Origin: Actinoplanes sp. N902-109
Lineage (GTDB): Bacteria > Actinomycetota > Actinomycetes > Mycobacteriales > Micromonosporaceae
Direction of reading: 5' to 3'
DNA: 64,000 nucleotides
NCBI RefSeq assembly: GCF_000389965.1
Contig: NC_021191.1
Span: forward strand, 8,867,501 to 8,931,500
The position numbers and the translations under genes were made by a program. Positions 14,706 to 23,019 of the stretch are shown piece after piece. The notes under the pieces are model-generated. The model saw only the letters and a list, made by a program, of their open reading frames with translations, searched no databases and was not told the DNA's origin. Position 1 is the first letter of the stretch; the number at the start of each line of letters is the position of its first letter.

Positions 14706-17309
14706 GTGGAGCCGACGGGGCGCTTCGGACAGGCCGCTGCCCTGCACCGTCAGGCGGAGGCCACGGCGGCGGCTGCGGCGGTTGCGCTGGAGGGTCAGGC
14801 GGCGCCGGCGGCTGATCCGCTGGAGCAGCAGCGGCTGGCTGAGCAGATGCGCGCGGCTGCGGGGGTGCTGGCTCCTGGGTGGCTGGGCTCGCCGTTGGAT
14901 GCGCTGTCGGCGAATGCGCCGCTCGGTGGTCCGCATCCGCCGGGGTTTGTCCGGCTGGGGGTGGCCCAGCCGCTGGATGATGTGCGTTTCCCGGCGGTTG
15001 TGCCGTTGCTCGGCACCGGGCATCTGACGGTGGATGCCGATGCCCGCGATCCCCGGGTGGCGGGGTTGCTGCGCTGCTTGCTGCTGCGCCTGCTGGCTGC
15101 CGCGCCGGCGGGTTCCTTGCTGGTCCGGGCGGTTGACGGTACGGGCGGAGGCACCGTGTTCGCGCCGTTCGGGGTGCTGTCCGACGCGGGTCTGCTGGCC
15201 CCGCCCGCCACGGACCGGGAGGGGCTGCGGGACGTCCTCACCGAGGCGGAGCGATGGTTGCGCCCGGTGCGCGGGGCGCGGGGGCGCCGGGATCGGCTGA
15301 TGGTGCTGGTCGTGGCGAGCCTGCCGGAGCTGACCGAGGGCGGCGATCTGGTGCGCATCGCCGCGCTGGCTCAGCAGGGGCCGGAGTCGGGCCTGCATCT
15401 GATTGTTGCCGGGTGGCCGCCGCCGCCGTTGACGGCCGAGACGACCCAGCCGCCGTTGCCGCGCACCACTCAGGTTTCCGTACGCAATCCTTATGCGGTG
15501 ATCGGCAATCCGCCCGGCGCGACGTTCGGGTCGGTGCCGGAGGCGGGGTGGTTGAACGCCCCGGTGTTCCTGGACGAGGATCCGCCGCCGCATCTGGTCG
15601 ATGCCGTGTGCCGGGAGCTGGCTGCGCATTCGGCGGCGTCGTCAGCGGTGACGCTGGCGCATCTGCTGCCGGAGGCCGGCGCGGAGTTGTGGCCGGGGGA
15701 CGCCGCCGACGGGCTGGGCACCACGGTCGGGCATGACGGTGACACGCCGGTTGTGCTGCAGTTCAACGATTTGACTCCACACTGGATGGTCGGCGGGCGG
15801 TCCGGTGCCGGCAAGACGGCCTTCCTGATCAATGTTCTGTACGGGTTGTGCGCGCGCTACAGCCCCGACGAGCTCAGCCTGTACCTCCTGGATTTCAAGG
15901 AGGGCATCTCGTTCGCCGAGTTCGTGCCGACCGCGCGGGACCGCACCTGGTTGCCGCATGCCCGGGCGGTGGGCGTCGAGTCGGACCGGGAGTACGGCCT
16001 CGCCGTGCTACGCGAGCTGGACACTGAGATGACCCGGCGCTCGCTGGCGTACAAGCGGGCCGGGGTGAGCCGGTTCGCCGATCTGCGCGCGGTGGCGGCC
16101 GAGGAGGGGCGCGGCAAGCCGATGCCCCGGGTGCTGTGTGTCATCGACGAGTTCCAGGTGCTGCTGGCGGGCAACGACCCGATGGCGGCCGAGGCCGTGC
16201 AGTTGCTGGAGTCGCTGGCCCGCAAGGGTCGCTCGTACGGCATCCACCTGGTGCTGGCCAGTCAGACGGTGCTCGGCGTCGAGGCGTTGTACGCCAAGCG
16301 GGATTCCATCTTCGGCCAGTTCCCGATCCGGGTGGCGCTGCCCGGTGGTGGGGACGTCCTGGAGCCCACGAACGACTCGGCTGCTGGTCTGCCCCTGGGC
16401 ACGGCGGTGGTGAACACCGCGGGCGGTCTGGGCGGTCCGCGCGGCGCCACCCGGGGGCATGAGCGCGTCGTCCGCTTCCCCGACCCGCACGCCGACCGGG
16501 GTGTGCTCAGCGACCTGCGGCACCGGTTGTGGGGCGCCCGTGACCCGGAGGCCTTGCCGCCGCGCATCTTCGCCGGCTACGCCCATCAGCATCTTGCCGA
16601 CGACCCGACCTACCGGGCGGCGCTCGCGGGCCGGTCGGGCCGCCCGGCGGCGCTGCTGGGCCGGGTCATCGACGTGAACCTGTCCACCGCCGCGTTCCCG
16701 CTCGACGCCGCACCGGGCCGGCACCTGGCGATCCTGGGTTCGCACCCGGTCGGCGCCGAGGTGCTGGCCGCCGCGGCCCGCAGTGTCGCCGCCGGGCACG
16801 GGCCGCGCACTGCCAGGTTCGTCCTGTGCTCGTTGGTCGCCGAGGGCGACGACCTGGTCAAGGCGCTCGCCGTGGAGATCGGTCACCGGCAGGAAGTGGT
16901 GGTGGTCGACGCCGCCGGACTGGGCGCCGAGCTGACCCCCGACCAGTCCGGTTACCGGGTGGTGTTCGGCATGGACGCGGTCACGCCGGGTTCGATTCCG
17001 GGGCTGCGGCAGTTGTTGCGGGAGGGTCCCGCCCGGTCGGCGCATCTGCTGTCCTGGTGGCGGGGGCTGCGCCGGTTCGCCGAGGAGACCGGTGGGGTGA
17101 CCGGCCGCGAGGACGTGGCCGGTCTGCTGTTCCTCAACGTGTCGGGGCAGGACGTGGCTTTGCAGCTGGGCATGACCGTCGACTGGCAGCCCCGGGACAA
17201 CCGGGCCCTGCTGCATGACCGGCACACCGACCGTACGGTGCCCATCGTGCCCTTCGTGGAGCCGGAAGCGGACGACCACGGGGCAACCCGGCCGGAGGTC
17301 GAGCGATGA
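14706..17309 (+). CDS. FtsK/SpoIIIE-family ATPase without membrane anchor
   Basis: An 867-residue protein with no membrane segment. An Ala-rich helical N-terminus (about 1-60) precedes a degenerate domain (about 75-330) and an FtsK/SpoIIIE motor domain with Walker A GRSGAGKT (Lys370) and Walker B VLCVIDEFQVL (Asp481). A C-terminal region (about 640-860) looks like a second, P-loop-less lobe. FtsK-like proteins move DNA or, in TcpA, serve as the coupling ATPase of Gram-positive conjugation; EccC-type relatives drive protein export. GTG 14706 has GGAGGT 5 bases upstream, and a TACGGT hexamer at 14675-14680 suggests its own promoter. It overlaps the next gene by four bases. Confidence 0.75.
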   Translation: MEPTGRFGQAAALHRQAEATAAAAAVALEGQAAPAADPLEQQRLAEQMRAAAGVLAPGWLGSPLDALSANAPLGGPHPPGFVRLGVAQPLDDVRFPAVVPLLGTGHLTVDADARDPRVAGLLRCLLLRLLAAAPAGSLLVRAVDGTGGGTVFAPFGVLSDAGLLAPPATDREGLRDVLTEAERWLRPVRGARGRRDRLMVLVVASLPELTEGGDLVRIAALAQQGPESGLHLIVAGWPPPPLTAETTQPPLPRTTQVSVRNPYAVIGNPPGATFGSVPEAGWLNAPVFLDEDPPPHLVDAVCRELAAHSAASSAVTLAHLLPEAGAELWPGDAADGLGTTVGHDGDTPVVLQFNDLTPHWMVGGRSGAGKTAFLINVLYGLCARYSPDELSLYLLDFKEGISFAEFVPTARDRTWLPHARAVGVESDREYGLAVLRELDTEMTRRSLAYKRAGVSRFADLRAVAAEEGRGKPMPRVLCVIDEFQVLLAGNDPMAAEAVQLLESLARKGRSYGIHLVLASQTVLGVEALYAKRDSIFGQFPIRVALPGGGDVLEPTNDSAAGLPLGTAVVNTAGGLGGPRGATRGHERVVRFPDPHADRGVLSDLRHRLWGARDPEALPPRIFAGYAHQHLADDPTYRAALAGRSGRPAALLGRVIDVNLSTAAFPLDAAPGRHLAILGSHPVGAEVLAAAARSVAAGHGPRTARFVLCSLVAEGDDLVKALAVEIGHRQEVVVVDAAGLGAELTPDQSGYRVVFGMDAVTPGSIPGLRQLLREGPARSAHLLSWWRGLRRFAEETGGVTGREDVAGLLFLNVSGQDVALQLGMTVDWQPRDNRALLHDRHTDRTVPIVPFVEPEADDHGATRPEVER

Positions 17310-17965
17310 GCGACGTGCCGCAGGATCCGGGCGGCCAGCAGGACGCCTGGGCGGACTACCTGGCCGCGGCGCAGCGGCTGGACGCGGTCCGGCGGGCCGC
17401 CAGTTCCGCCGCTGGTGAGCAGGCGGCCACGCGCCAGGCCGCACAGCAGGAGCTGGTGGCCGTCCGTGCCCGGCTGGCCCCGCAGCGCGCCCGTCTGGTG
17501 CAGGATCTGGGCGTCCCGGAGGTGCAGCTCTATCCGCAGCCGGCCGAGCAGGCCATGGCGGCGCAGGCGGTGGCAGGCGGCCCAGCGGCGATTCTCGCGG
17601 CGCTGCGGCAGGCCCGCGCAACAGCCGACGCCGCTGATGCCAGCATGCTGAATCCCGCGCCGGCCGGCCCGTTGCGGCCGTGGGCGCGCAATCTACTGGT
17701 GTACGGCCCGTTCGCCGCGGCCGTGCTGATCGTGCAGATCGTGTTGTACCTGATCGCACCGTCGGGGTCGCTGCCGACGTACGCCCTGCTGTGCGGGCTG
17801 AGCCTGCCGGTGTTCGCGTTCGGGCTGGGCTGGCTGACGATCGGCTTCGTCTATGGCGGCGGCGGGCAGAAGGTGGACCGCACGCCGATCGTGGGGGTCA
17901 TCGCGTGTCTGACACCGGTGCTGCTCACCTGCATGGGTGTCGGCCTGTTGGCGTTCATCCGATAA
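17306..17965 (+). CDS. Coiled-coil plus membrane-helix partner of the FtsK-like ATPase
   Basis: A 219-residue protein translationally coupled to the ATPase (ATGA overlap). Residues 10-75 are Ala/Gln/Arg-rich and likely form a long helix or coiled coil. Three membrane helices follow: about 132-152, 158-180 and 195-217. It could anchor the soluble ATPase to the membrane. I do not recognise a family. The conserved-looking spacing, 11 bases to the next gene, argues that the three genes work together. Confidence 0.55.
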   Translation: MSDVPQDPGGQQDAWADYLAAAQRLDAVRRAASSAAGEQAATRQAAQQELVAVRARLAPQRARLVQDLGVPEVQLYPQPAEQAMAAQAVAGGPAAILAALRQARATADAADASMLNPAPAGPLRPWARNLLVYGPFAAAVLIVQIVLYLIAPSGSLPTYALLCGLSLPVFAFGLGWLTIGFVYGGGGQKVDRTPIVGVIACLTPVLLTCMGVGLLAFIR

Positions 17966-17976
17966 GAGGGGGCGGC

Positions 17977-18237
17977 ATGGCCAGCGTCGAAGAGGTCAAG
18001 GCGAACGTAGCGGCGTCGGTGGACGGCGCGCAACGGGCCGCGGCGGGGATTCAGCAGGTCGGCAATCAGCTGGACGAGGCGCTGGCCCGGTTGCGGATCA
18101 CCGCGGTGGGGTCGTTCCATCCGTCGATCGCCACGGCCATCGCGCATCTGGAGCAGGCACGCACCCGGCTGGACGAGGCGGCGACGCTGACCCGGGCCGC
18201 CATGGACAGCGCCGACACCTATCGAATGATCATGTAG
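17977..18237 (+). CDS. 86-residue helical-hairpin protein, WXG100-sized but lacking WXG
   Basis: ATG 17977 follows a good AGAGGGGG ribosome site. The 86 residues are predicted to form two helices (about 3-38 and 50-83) around a Gly/Pro turn at GSFHPS. Size and shape match WXG100 (EsxA/B) secreted proteins, and the gene lies beside an FtsK/EccC-class ATPase, as EsxA/B genes often do. The W-x-G turn and the YxxxD/E tail are absent, although the end ADTYRMIM has a tyrosine. A structural or substrate role is therefore only a hypothesis. Confidence 0.55.
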   Translation: MASVEEVKANVAASVDGAQRAAAGIQQVGNQLDEALARLRITAVGSFHPSIATAIAHLEQARTRLDEAATLTRAAMDSADTYRMIM

Positions 18238-18241
18238 CCGG

Positions 18242-18916
18242 TCAGCGGGCGTTGATGAGCGCCATGGCTTCCGCGCGGACCTTGCCGTCGTTCTGGAAGG
18301 CACCACGGACGGCCGAGGTGACCGTGCGGGCGCCTGCCTTGCGGATACCACGCATCTCCATGCAGAGGTGCTCGCACTCCAGCACGACGATCACGCCGCG
18401 CGGCTCGAGCTTGTCCATCAGCAGGTCGGCGATCTGCGAGGTGAGGCGTTCCTGGACCTGGGGCCGGCGAGCATAGACCTCGACCAGCCGGGCCAGCTTG
18501 GACAGGCCGGTGATCCGCCCGTCGACGCCGGGGATGTAGCCGACGTGGGCCACACCCTTGAACGGCAGCAGGTGGTGTTCGCAGAGGCTCATCACCTCGA
18601 TGTCGCGGACCAGCACGAGTTCCTCGTGGTTGGCCTCGAACGTCGTGGTGAGCACTTTGCCCGGGTCGACCCGCAGGCCGGCGAAGAGCTCGGCGTATGC
18701 CCGGGCGACCCGCGACGGGGTGCGCTGCAGACCGTCACGGTCCGGGTCCTCACCGATGGCGATGAGGATCTCCCGGACCGCTTTCTCGATGCGCGCCAGG
18801 TCGACGGTCTGCTCAACCGGCGAACCGGTGAGCTTGCCGTCGACCAGACGCGCGGCGAGGTAGTCGAGCTCGTCGTCGGAGTCCGCGGGCTCCGTCGAGC
18901 TGCTGTCGGTGATCAG
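18242..18916 (-). CDS. folE: GTP cyclohydrolase I with apparent CTG start
   Basis: FolE converts GTP to dihydroneopterin triphosphate, the first pterin step of folate synthesis. The conserved core is intact: GLQRTPSRVARAYAE, CEHHLLPF with zinc Cys/His, and CEHLCMEMRGI. Between the conserved N-terminus and the ftsH stop I find no in-frame ATG, GTG or TTG; the first standard start (GTG 18655) would delete conserved residues. CTG 18916 gives 224 residues, overlaps the ftsH stop as CTGA, and has GGAGGGG just upstream, exactly where an ATGA overlap would be expected. Either a rare CTG start or a recent A-to-C change is implied. Confidence 0.9.
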   Translation of the reverse strand: MITDSSSTEPADSDDELDYLAARLVDGKLTGSPVEQTVDLARIEKAVREILIAIGEDPDRDGLQRTPSRVARAYAELFAGLRVDPGKVLTTTFEANHEELVLVRDIEVMSLCEHHLLPFKGVAHVGYIPGVDGRITGLSKLARLVEVYARRPQVQERLTSQIADLLMDKLEPRGVIVVLECEHLCMEMRGIRKAGARTVTSAVRGAFQNDGKVRAEAMALINAR

Positions 18917-20946
18917 TGCCCCTCCACGTTGCCGTTCGGGTTGAGGTCGGACGGGGTGCTGTTGCCCCCACCGACCGCGACCTGACCGTCGGCCTCCGCC
19001 TGCGCCTTGAGCTTCTCGCGCTCGGCAGGGGTCAGGACGGGGGGTGCCTCCGAGGGCAGGCGCTTGCCGAAGCCGTTGAACGGCGACATCGGCGCGCGCT
19101 TGGCCACCCGGGCGCAGATCCGGTCCATGTCGTCGCGGGTGATGGTTTCCTTCTCCATCAGCTCCAGGACCATGCTGTCGAGCACGTCGCGATACTCGAC
19201 CAGGATCTCCCAGGCCTCGTCGTGCGCCAGCTCGATGAGCGCGCGCACCTCCGCGTCGATCTCGGCCGCGATGGAGTCGGAGTAGTCCCGCTCGTGACCC
19301 ATGTTGCGGCCCAGGAACGGCTCGTCGTTGTTGGAGCCGTACTTGACCGCACCCAGCTTGGAACTCATGCCGTACTGGGTGACCATGGCGCGGGCCAGGC
19401 CGGACGCCTTTTCGATGTCGTTGCCGGCACCGGTGGTGGGCTCGTGGAAGACGAGCTCTTCGGCAGCGCGGCCACCCAGCGCGTAGGCCAGGGTGTCGAT
19501 CATCTCGGCCCGGGTCTGGGTGTACTTGTCCTCGGTCGGCAGCACCAGGGTGTGTCCCAGGGAGCGGCCGCGCGGCAGGATCGTCACCTTGTGCACCGGG
19601 GCGGAGTGCGGCAGCGCGTAGGCGACCAGCGCGTGCCCACCCTCGTGGTACGCGGTGATCTTCTTCTCGTTGTCGCTCATGGCCCTGGTGCGCCGCTCGG
19701 GGCCGGCGATGACGCGGTCGATCGCCTCCTCGAGGAAATCGTTGGAGATGGCGCGCTTGTCGTTACGGGCGGTCAGCAGCGCCGCCTCGTTGATGACGTT
19801 GGCCAGGTCGGCACCCGAGAAGCCGGGCGTGCGCCGGGCGACCGAGTCGAGGTCGACGTCGGGCGTGAACGGCTTGCCCTTGGCGTGCACCCGGAGGATC
19901 GCCTTGCGGCCCTCCATGTCTGGGTTGTCCACCGGGATCTGGCGGTCGAAGCGGCCCGGGCGCAGCAACGCGGGGTCGAGGATGTCCGGCCGGTTGGTGG
20001 CGGCGATCAGGATCACGCCGCCCTTGGTGTCGAAGCCGTCCATCTCGACGAGCAGCTGGTTGAGCGTCTGCTCGCGCTCGTCGTGCCCGCCGCCCATGCC
20101 GGCGCCGCGGTGCCGGCCGACGGCGTCGATCTCGTCGACGAAGACGATGGCCGGCGCGTTCGACTTGGCCTGCTCGAACAGGTCACGGACCCGGCTCGCA
20201 CCGACACCGACGAACATCTCGACGAAGTCCGAGCCGGAGATCGAGTAGAACGGCACCCCGGCCTCGCCGGCGACCGCCCGGGCGAGCAGCGTCTTACCCG
20301 TACCGGGCTGGCCGAACAGCAGCACGCCCTTGGGGATCTTGGCGCCCAGCGCCTGGTACTTGGCCGGGTTCTGCAGGAAATCCTTGATCTCCTGGAGCTC
20401 CTCGACGGCCTCGTCGGCCCCCGCCACGTCGGCGAACGTGGTCTTGGGCATGTCCTTGGTCAACATCTTGGCCTTGGACTTGCCGAAGTTGAGCACCCGC
20501 GAGCCGCCACCCTGCATCTGCGACATGAACAGCAGCAGCAGGATCACGAGGATCGCGATCGGGAGCAGGTTGACCAGCAGACTCAGCAGGATGCTGTCAC
20601 CGGAGACGGTGGCGTTGACCGTGCCGGTGATCCGGCCGGCGGTCTTGGCCTCCTGGACCTCGTTCCAGACCTCGTCCGTCAGTTCGTACGGGTATTGGGT
20701 CTCGATCTTGTCCGTCGTCTTGCCGTCGAATCGCTCGGGCGAGGCCAGTTCCAGCTGGAGCGTCTGCTCCTTGTCCTCCTGGATGACCTTCTTGATCCCG
20801 GGCTGGTTGAGGCGCTCGAGGACAACGGAAGTATCAACTCGCTGGTAGCTCGGACCACTGGTGAAGAATGAGCTCAGCGCAATCGCACCGATGATCACCA
20901 GAATGATCCAGACCACCGGGCGGCGGAAGAAACGCGTACGTTCCAT
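18913..20946 (-). CDS. ftsH: ATP-dependent zinc metalloprotease FtsH
   Basis: FtsH is a membrane-bound AAA+ protease that degrades unassembled membrane and regulatory proteins. From ATG 20946 it has 677 residues: two membrane helices (about 8-27 and 115-135), AAA domain with GQPGTGKT (about 217) and the FVDEIDAVGR Walker B segment, SRH region, and the zinc protease motif HEGGH (about 433) with a distal Asp helix. An upstream in-frame extension to 21048 is low in family similarity and was not used. FtsH precedes folE in actinobacteria, as here. Confidence 0.95.
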   Translation of the reverse strand: MERTRFFRRPVVWIILVIIGAIALSSFFTSGPSYQRVDTSVVLERLNQPGIKKVIQEDKEQTLQLELASPERFDGKTTDKIETQYPYELTDEVWNEVQEAKTAGRITGTVNATVSGDSILLSLLVNLLPIAILVILLLLFMSQMQGGGSRVLNFGKSKAKMLTKDMPKTTFADVAGADEAVEELQEIKDFLQNPAKYQALGAKIPKGVLLFGQPGTGKTLLARAVAGEAGVPFYSISGSDFVEMFVGVGASRVRDLFEQAKSNAPAIVFVDEIDAVGRHRGAGMGGGHDEREQTLNQLLVEMDGFDTKGGVILIAATNRPDILDPALLRPGRFDRQIPVDNPDMEGRKAILRVHAKGKPFTPDVDLDSVARRTPGFSGADLANVINEAALLTARNDKRAISNDFLEEAIDRVIAGPERRTRAMSDNEKKITAYHEGGHALVAYALPHSAPVHKVTILPRGRSLGHTLVLPTEDKYTQTRAEMIDTLAYALGGRAAEELVFHEPTTGAGNDIEKASGLARAMVTQYGMSSKLGAVKYGSNNDEPFLGRNMGHERDYSDSIAAEIDAEVRALIELAHDEAWEILVEYRDVLDSMVLELMEKETITRDDMDRICARVAKRAPMSPFNGFGKRLPSEAPPVLTPAEREKLKAQAEADGQVAVGGGNSTPSDLNPNGNVEGH

Positions 20947-21340
20947 ACTGTTGTCGGGCGCCGATGCGCCCGGACCCTCCTGATCGGCGTCCTGGTCACC
21001 TGGATTGACAAGTCCCCATCGCCAGCCGCCGAGAAGGCGAGTGAGCAACGGAGACGCTGCCGCTTTCCGTTAACCTCCAGGCCGCCGGCCAAACCCCTCG
21101 CGGGGCGTTCCGCGGCCTGTCCGTTACCGGTCCGGCCCCTCCGGCGCTCGTAACACTGCGCCATCGGTCTTTCGACCGTACACCGTGGGTGCCTCCCACG
21201 ACTGCGTGAGCCCGCCCGGCCGCAGGCTTCCCGTTACCGGCCGTTCCCCTTGCGGGCGTTGATAAAGCGCCGCAAAGTTGGACAATACCCCGCGGTTGAG
21301 GACCGAGGACCGGTTTCCTGAGAGTCGGCTGGGAGACCGT
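20947..21340 (-). promoter_or_regulatory. ftsH upstream region with three CCGTTA(A/C)C repeats
   Basis: This 394-base stretch has no convincing gene. CCGTTAACC at 21067 and CCGTTACCGG at 21121 and 21231 are spaced 54 and 110 bases apart, close to one and two multiples of 55. A small hairpin (GTGGG/CCCAC, 21185-21199) lies between copies two and three. Minus-strand TTGTCC (21280-21285) and TATCAA (21259-21264) form a weak promoter candidate with a 15-base spacer. The repeats may be regulator sites for ftsH. Confidence 0.35.
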
Positions 21341-21916
21341 TCAGCTACGGGCGTACACCTCGGGCTTGAGCACTCCCACGTACGGAAGCTCGCGGTAGCG
21401 CTCGGCGTAGTCCAGGCCGTAACCGACCACGAACTCGCTGGGGATGTCGAAGCCCACGTACTTGGTGGGCACCGGCACCTTGATCGCGTCGGGCTTGCGG
21501 AACAGCGCGACGACCTCGACGCTCTCCGGTGAGCGGGACTGCAGGTAGCGCATCAGCCAGGACAGGGTCAGACCGGAGTCGACGATGTCCTCGACGATCA
21601 CCACGTGCCGGCCGGAGATGTCGCTGTCGAGGTCCTTGAGGATGCGCACCACCCCGGAGGACGTGGTGCCCGAGCCGTAGGACGAGACGGCCATGAACTC
21701 CATCTCACAGGGCGGGCCCTGCCGGCCCAGAGCGCGGGCGAAGTCCGCCATGAACATGACCGCGCCCTTGAGCACGCAGACCAGCAGCACGCCGTCCGCG
21801 GCGTCCGCGTAGTCGGCTGCGACCTGCTTCGCGAGCTCTTCGGTCTTCTCGCGGATCTGCTCCTCGGAGATGATCACGCGGTCGATGTCGGCGTCGTACC
21901 AGGAGCCGTCTGCCAT
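21341..21916 (-). CDS. hpt: Hypoxanthine-guanine phosphoribosyltransferase
   Basis: It salvages hypoxanthine and guanine by transferring ribose-5-phosphate from PRPP. The 191-residue protein has the PRPP loop VVIVEDIVDSGLT, the PPi loop region LKGAVMF, and the purine-contacting YVGFDIPSEFVVGYGLDYAE segment. I chose ATG 21916, starting MADGSWYDADID, rather than ATG 21946. It lies between tilS and ftsH, the usual actinobacterial order. It is cytoplasmic and of normal length. Confidence 0.94.
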   Translation of the reverse strand: MADGSWYDADIDRVIISEEQIREKTEELAKQVAADYADAADGVLLVCVLKGAVMFMADFARALGRQGPPCEMEFMAVSSYGSGTTSSGVVRILKDLDSDISGRHVVIVEDIVDSGLTLSWLMRYLQSRSPESVEVVALFRKPDAIKVPVPTKYVGFDIPSEFVVGYGLDYAERYRELPYVGVLKPEVYARS

Positions 21917-22044
21917 AGCGCATAGCCTGCCGCATGAGCCGGGCACTTCGCCGCCGGGGGCAGCGGTCCGTGCCCGGATAACCGCAGGTTAAGGGGCGAA
22001 ACCACCCGAGCTGACCTGCCCGACGGCACGCACAGTGACAACTG

Positions 22045-23016
22045 TCACAGCATCACCCGCCTGAGCAGGCCATCTTTGCGGGCCACGGCGATGCCGCCCG
22101 GCAACACAGCGTGACCCTGGCCGTGCCAGTCGGTGATCATGGCCTCCAGCGCGGCCACATGCCGGTGCGACAACGCCGCCGGGGGCGCCCCCAGCGAGCG
22201 GCACCAGGCGTGCAACACCCGACCGAGCAGGGCCGGGTGCAGCTTCGCCAACGCTGGTACGGCCAGGCCGCCAGCCTCGTCGAGCGCGTCCGTCAGCGCG
22301 GAGGCGGCCAGCGAGTCGAGCAGATCCGCGTCCGTGGCCAGCAGCGACGCGGTCCGCGCCAGGTTGCCGACAACTCCGGCGCCGAGCGTCTCCACCAGCA
22401 CCGGCAACGCAGTCGCCCGGACCCGGGCCCGGGCGTACGCCGAGTCGCTGTTGTGCGGGTCCTCCCAGGTGGCCAGCCCCAGCGCGGCACAGGCCTTCCG
22501 GGTGTCGGCGCGGACCACGTCGAGCAGGGGCCGGACGAAAATCCCCCGCCGCACCGGCATCCCGGCGAGCCCGCGCGGACCGGCACCGCGCGCCAGCGCG
22601 AGCAGAACCGTCTCCGCTTGATCGTCACGGGTGTGCCCGAGCAGCACCAATTCCGCCCCGGTGCGGGCCGCAGCCGCGGTCAGGGCGGCATAGCGGGCCT
22701 CGCGCGCCGCCGCTTCCGGACCGCCGGGACGACCGCCGACCTCCACCGTCGCCACCTCGACCGGGTCGAGCCCCGCGGACTGCGCCCAGCGGGCCACCGT
22801 CTGCGCCCGCCCGGCCGAGCCTTCCTGCAGCTGATGGTCGACGGTCACCAGGCCGGCGCGGACACCGAGGCGGGGCGCCAGGAAGGCCGTCGCCGCGGCC
22901 AGCGCCAGCGAGTCGGCGCCGCCGCTGCACGCCACCAGGACCGGGCCGGTGGCGGGGGACAGCACCCGCCGGACCGCCGTGCGGACGGCTGCCACCGGAG
23001 CCGGGATGCGGGCCAC
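22045..23016 (-). CDS. tilS: tRNA(Ile)-lysidine synthetase
   Basis: TilS ligates lysine to C34 of the CAU-anticodon tRNA(Ile), changing its codon and amino-acid identity, and is normally essential. The 323-residue protein has the N-type PP-loop motif ACSGGADSLAL at about 28-38, followed by HTRDDQAETVLL and a GLAGMPVRRG segment. The C-terminal half is shorter than in E. coli TilS, as is usual in actinobacteria. GTG 23016 lies 3 bases after the upstream gene's stop. Confidence 0.92.
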   Translation of the reverse strand: MARIPAPVAAVRTAVRRVLSPATGPVLVACSGGADSLALAAATAFLAPRLGVRAGLVTVDHQLQEGSAGRAQTVARWAQSAGLDPVEVATVEVGGRPGGPEAAAREARYAALTAAAARTGAELVLLGHTRDDQAETVLLALARGAGPRGLAGMPVRRGIFVRPLLDVVRADTRKACAALGLATWEDPHNSDSAYARARVRATALPVLVETLGAGVVGNLARTASLLATDADLLDSLAASALTDALDEAGGLAVPALAKLHPALLGRVLHAWCRSLGAPPAALSHRHVAALEAMITDWHGQGHAVLPGGIAVARKDGLLRRVML

Positions 23017-23019
23017 GGG

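Noticed and set aside
14706..18237. Calling the 86-residue protein EsxA/B
   Set aside because: Size and predicted fold match, but the WXG motif and the secretion tail are missing, so only a hypothesis is offered.
4808..18241. Integrative conjugative element or prophage
   Set aside because: I found no integrase, relaxase, replication or phage structural gene and no flanking direct repeats or tRNA, so mobility is not supported from sequence.
18916..20871. 651-codon plus-strand ORF antisense to ftsH
   Set aside because: It is the reverse image of the conserved FtsH coding frame, with repetitive Val/Gly/His/Asp composition.
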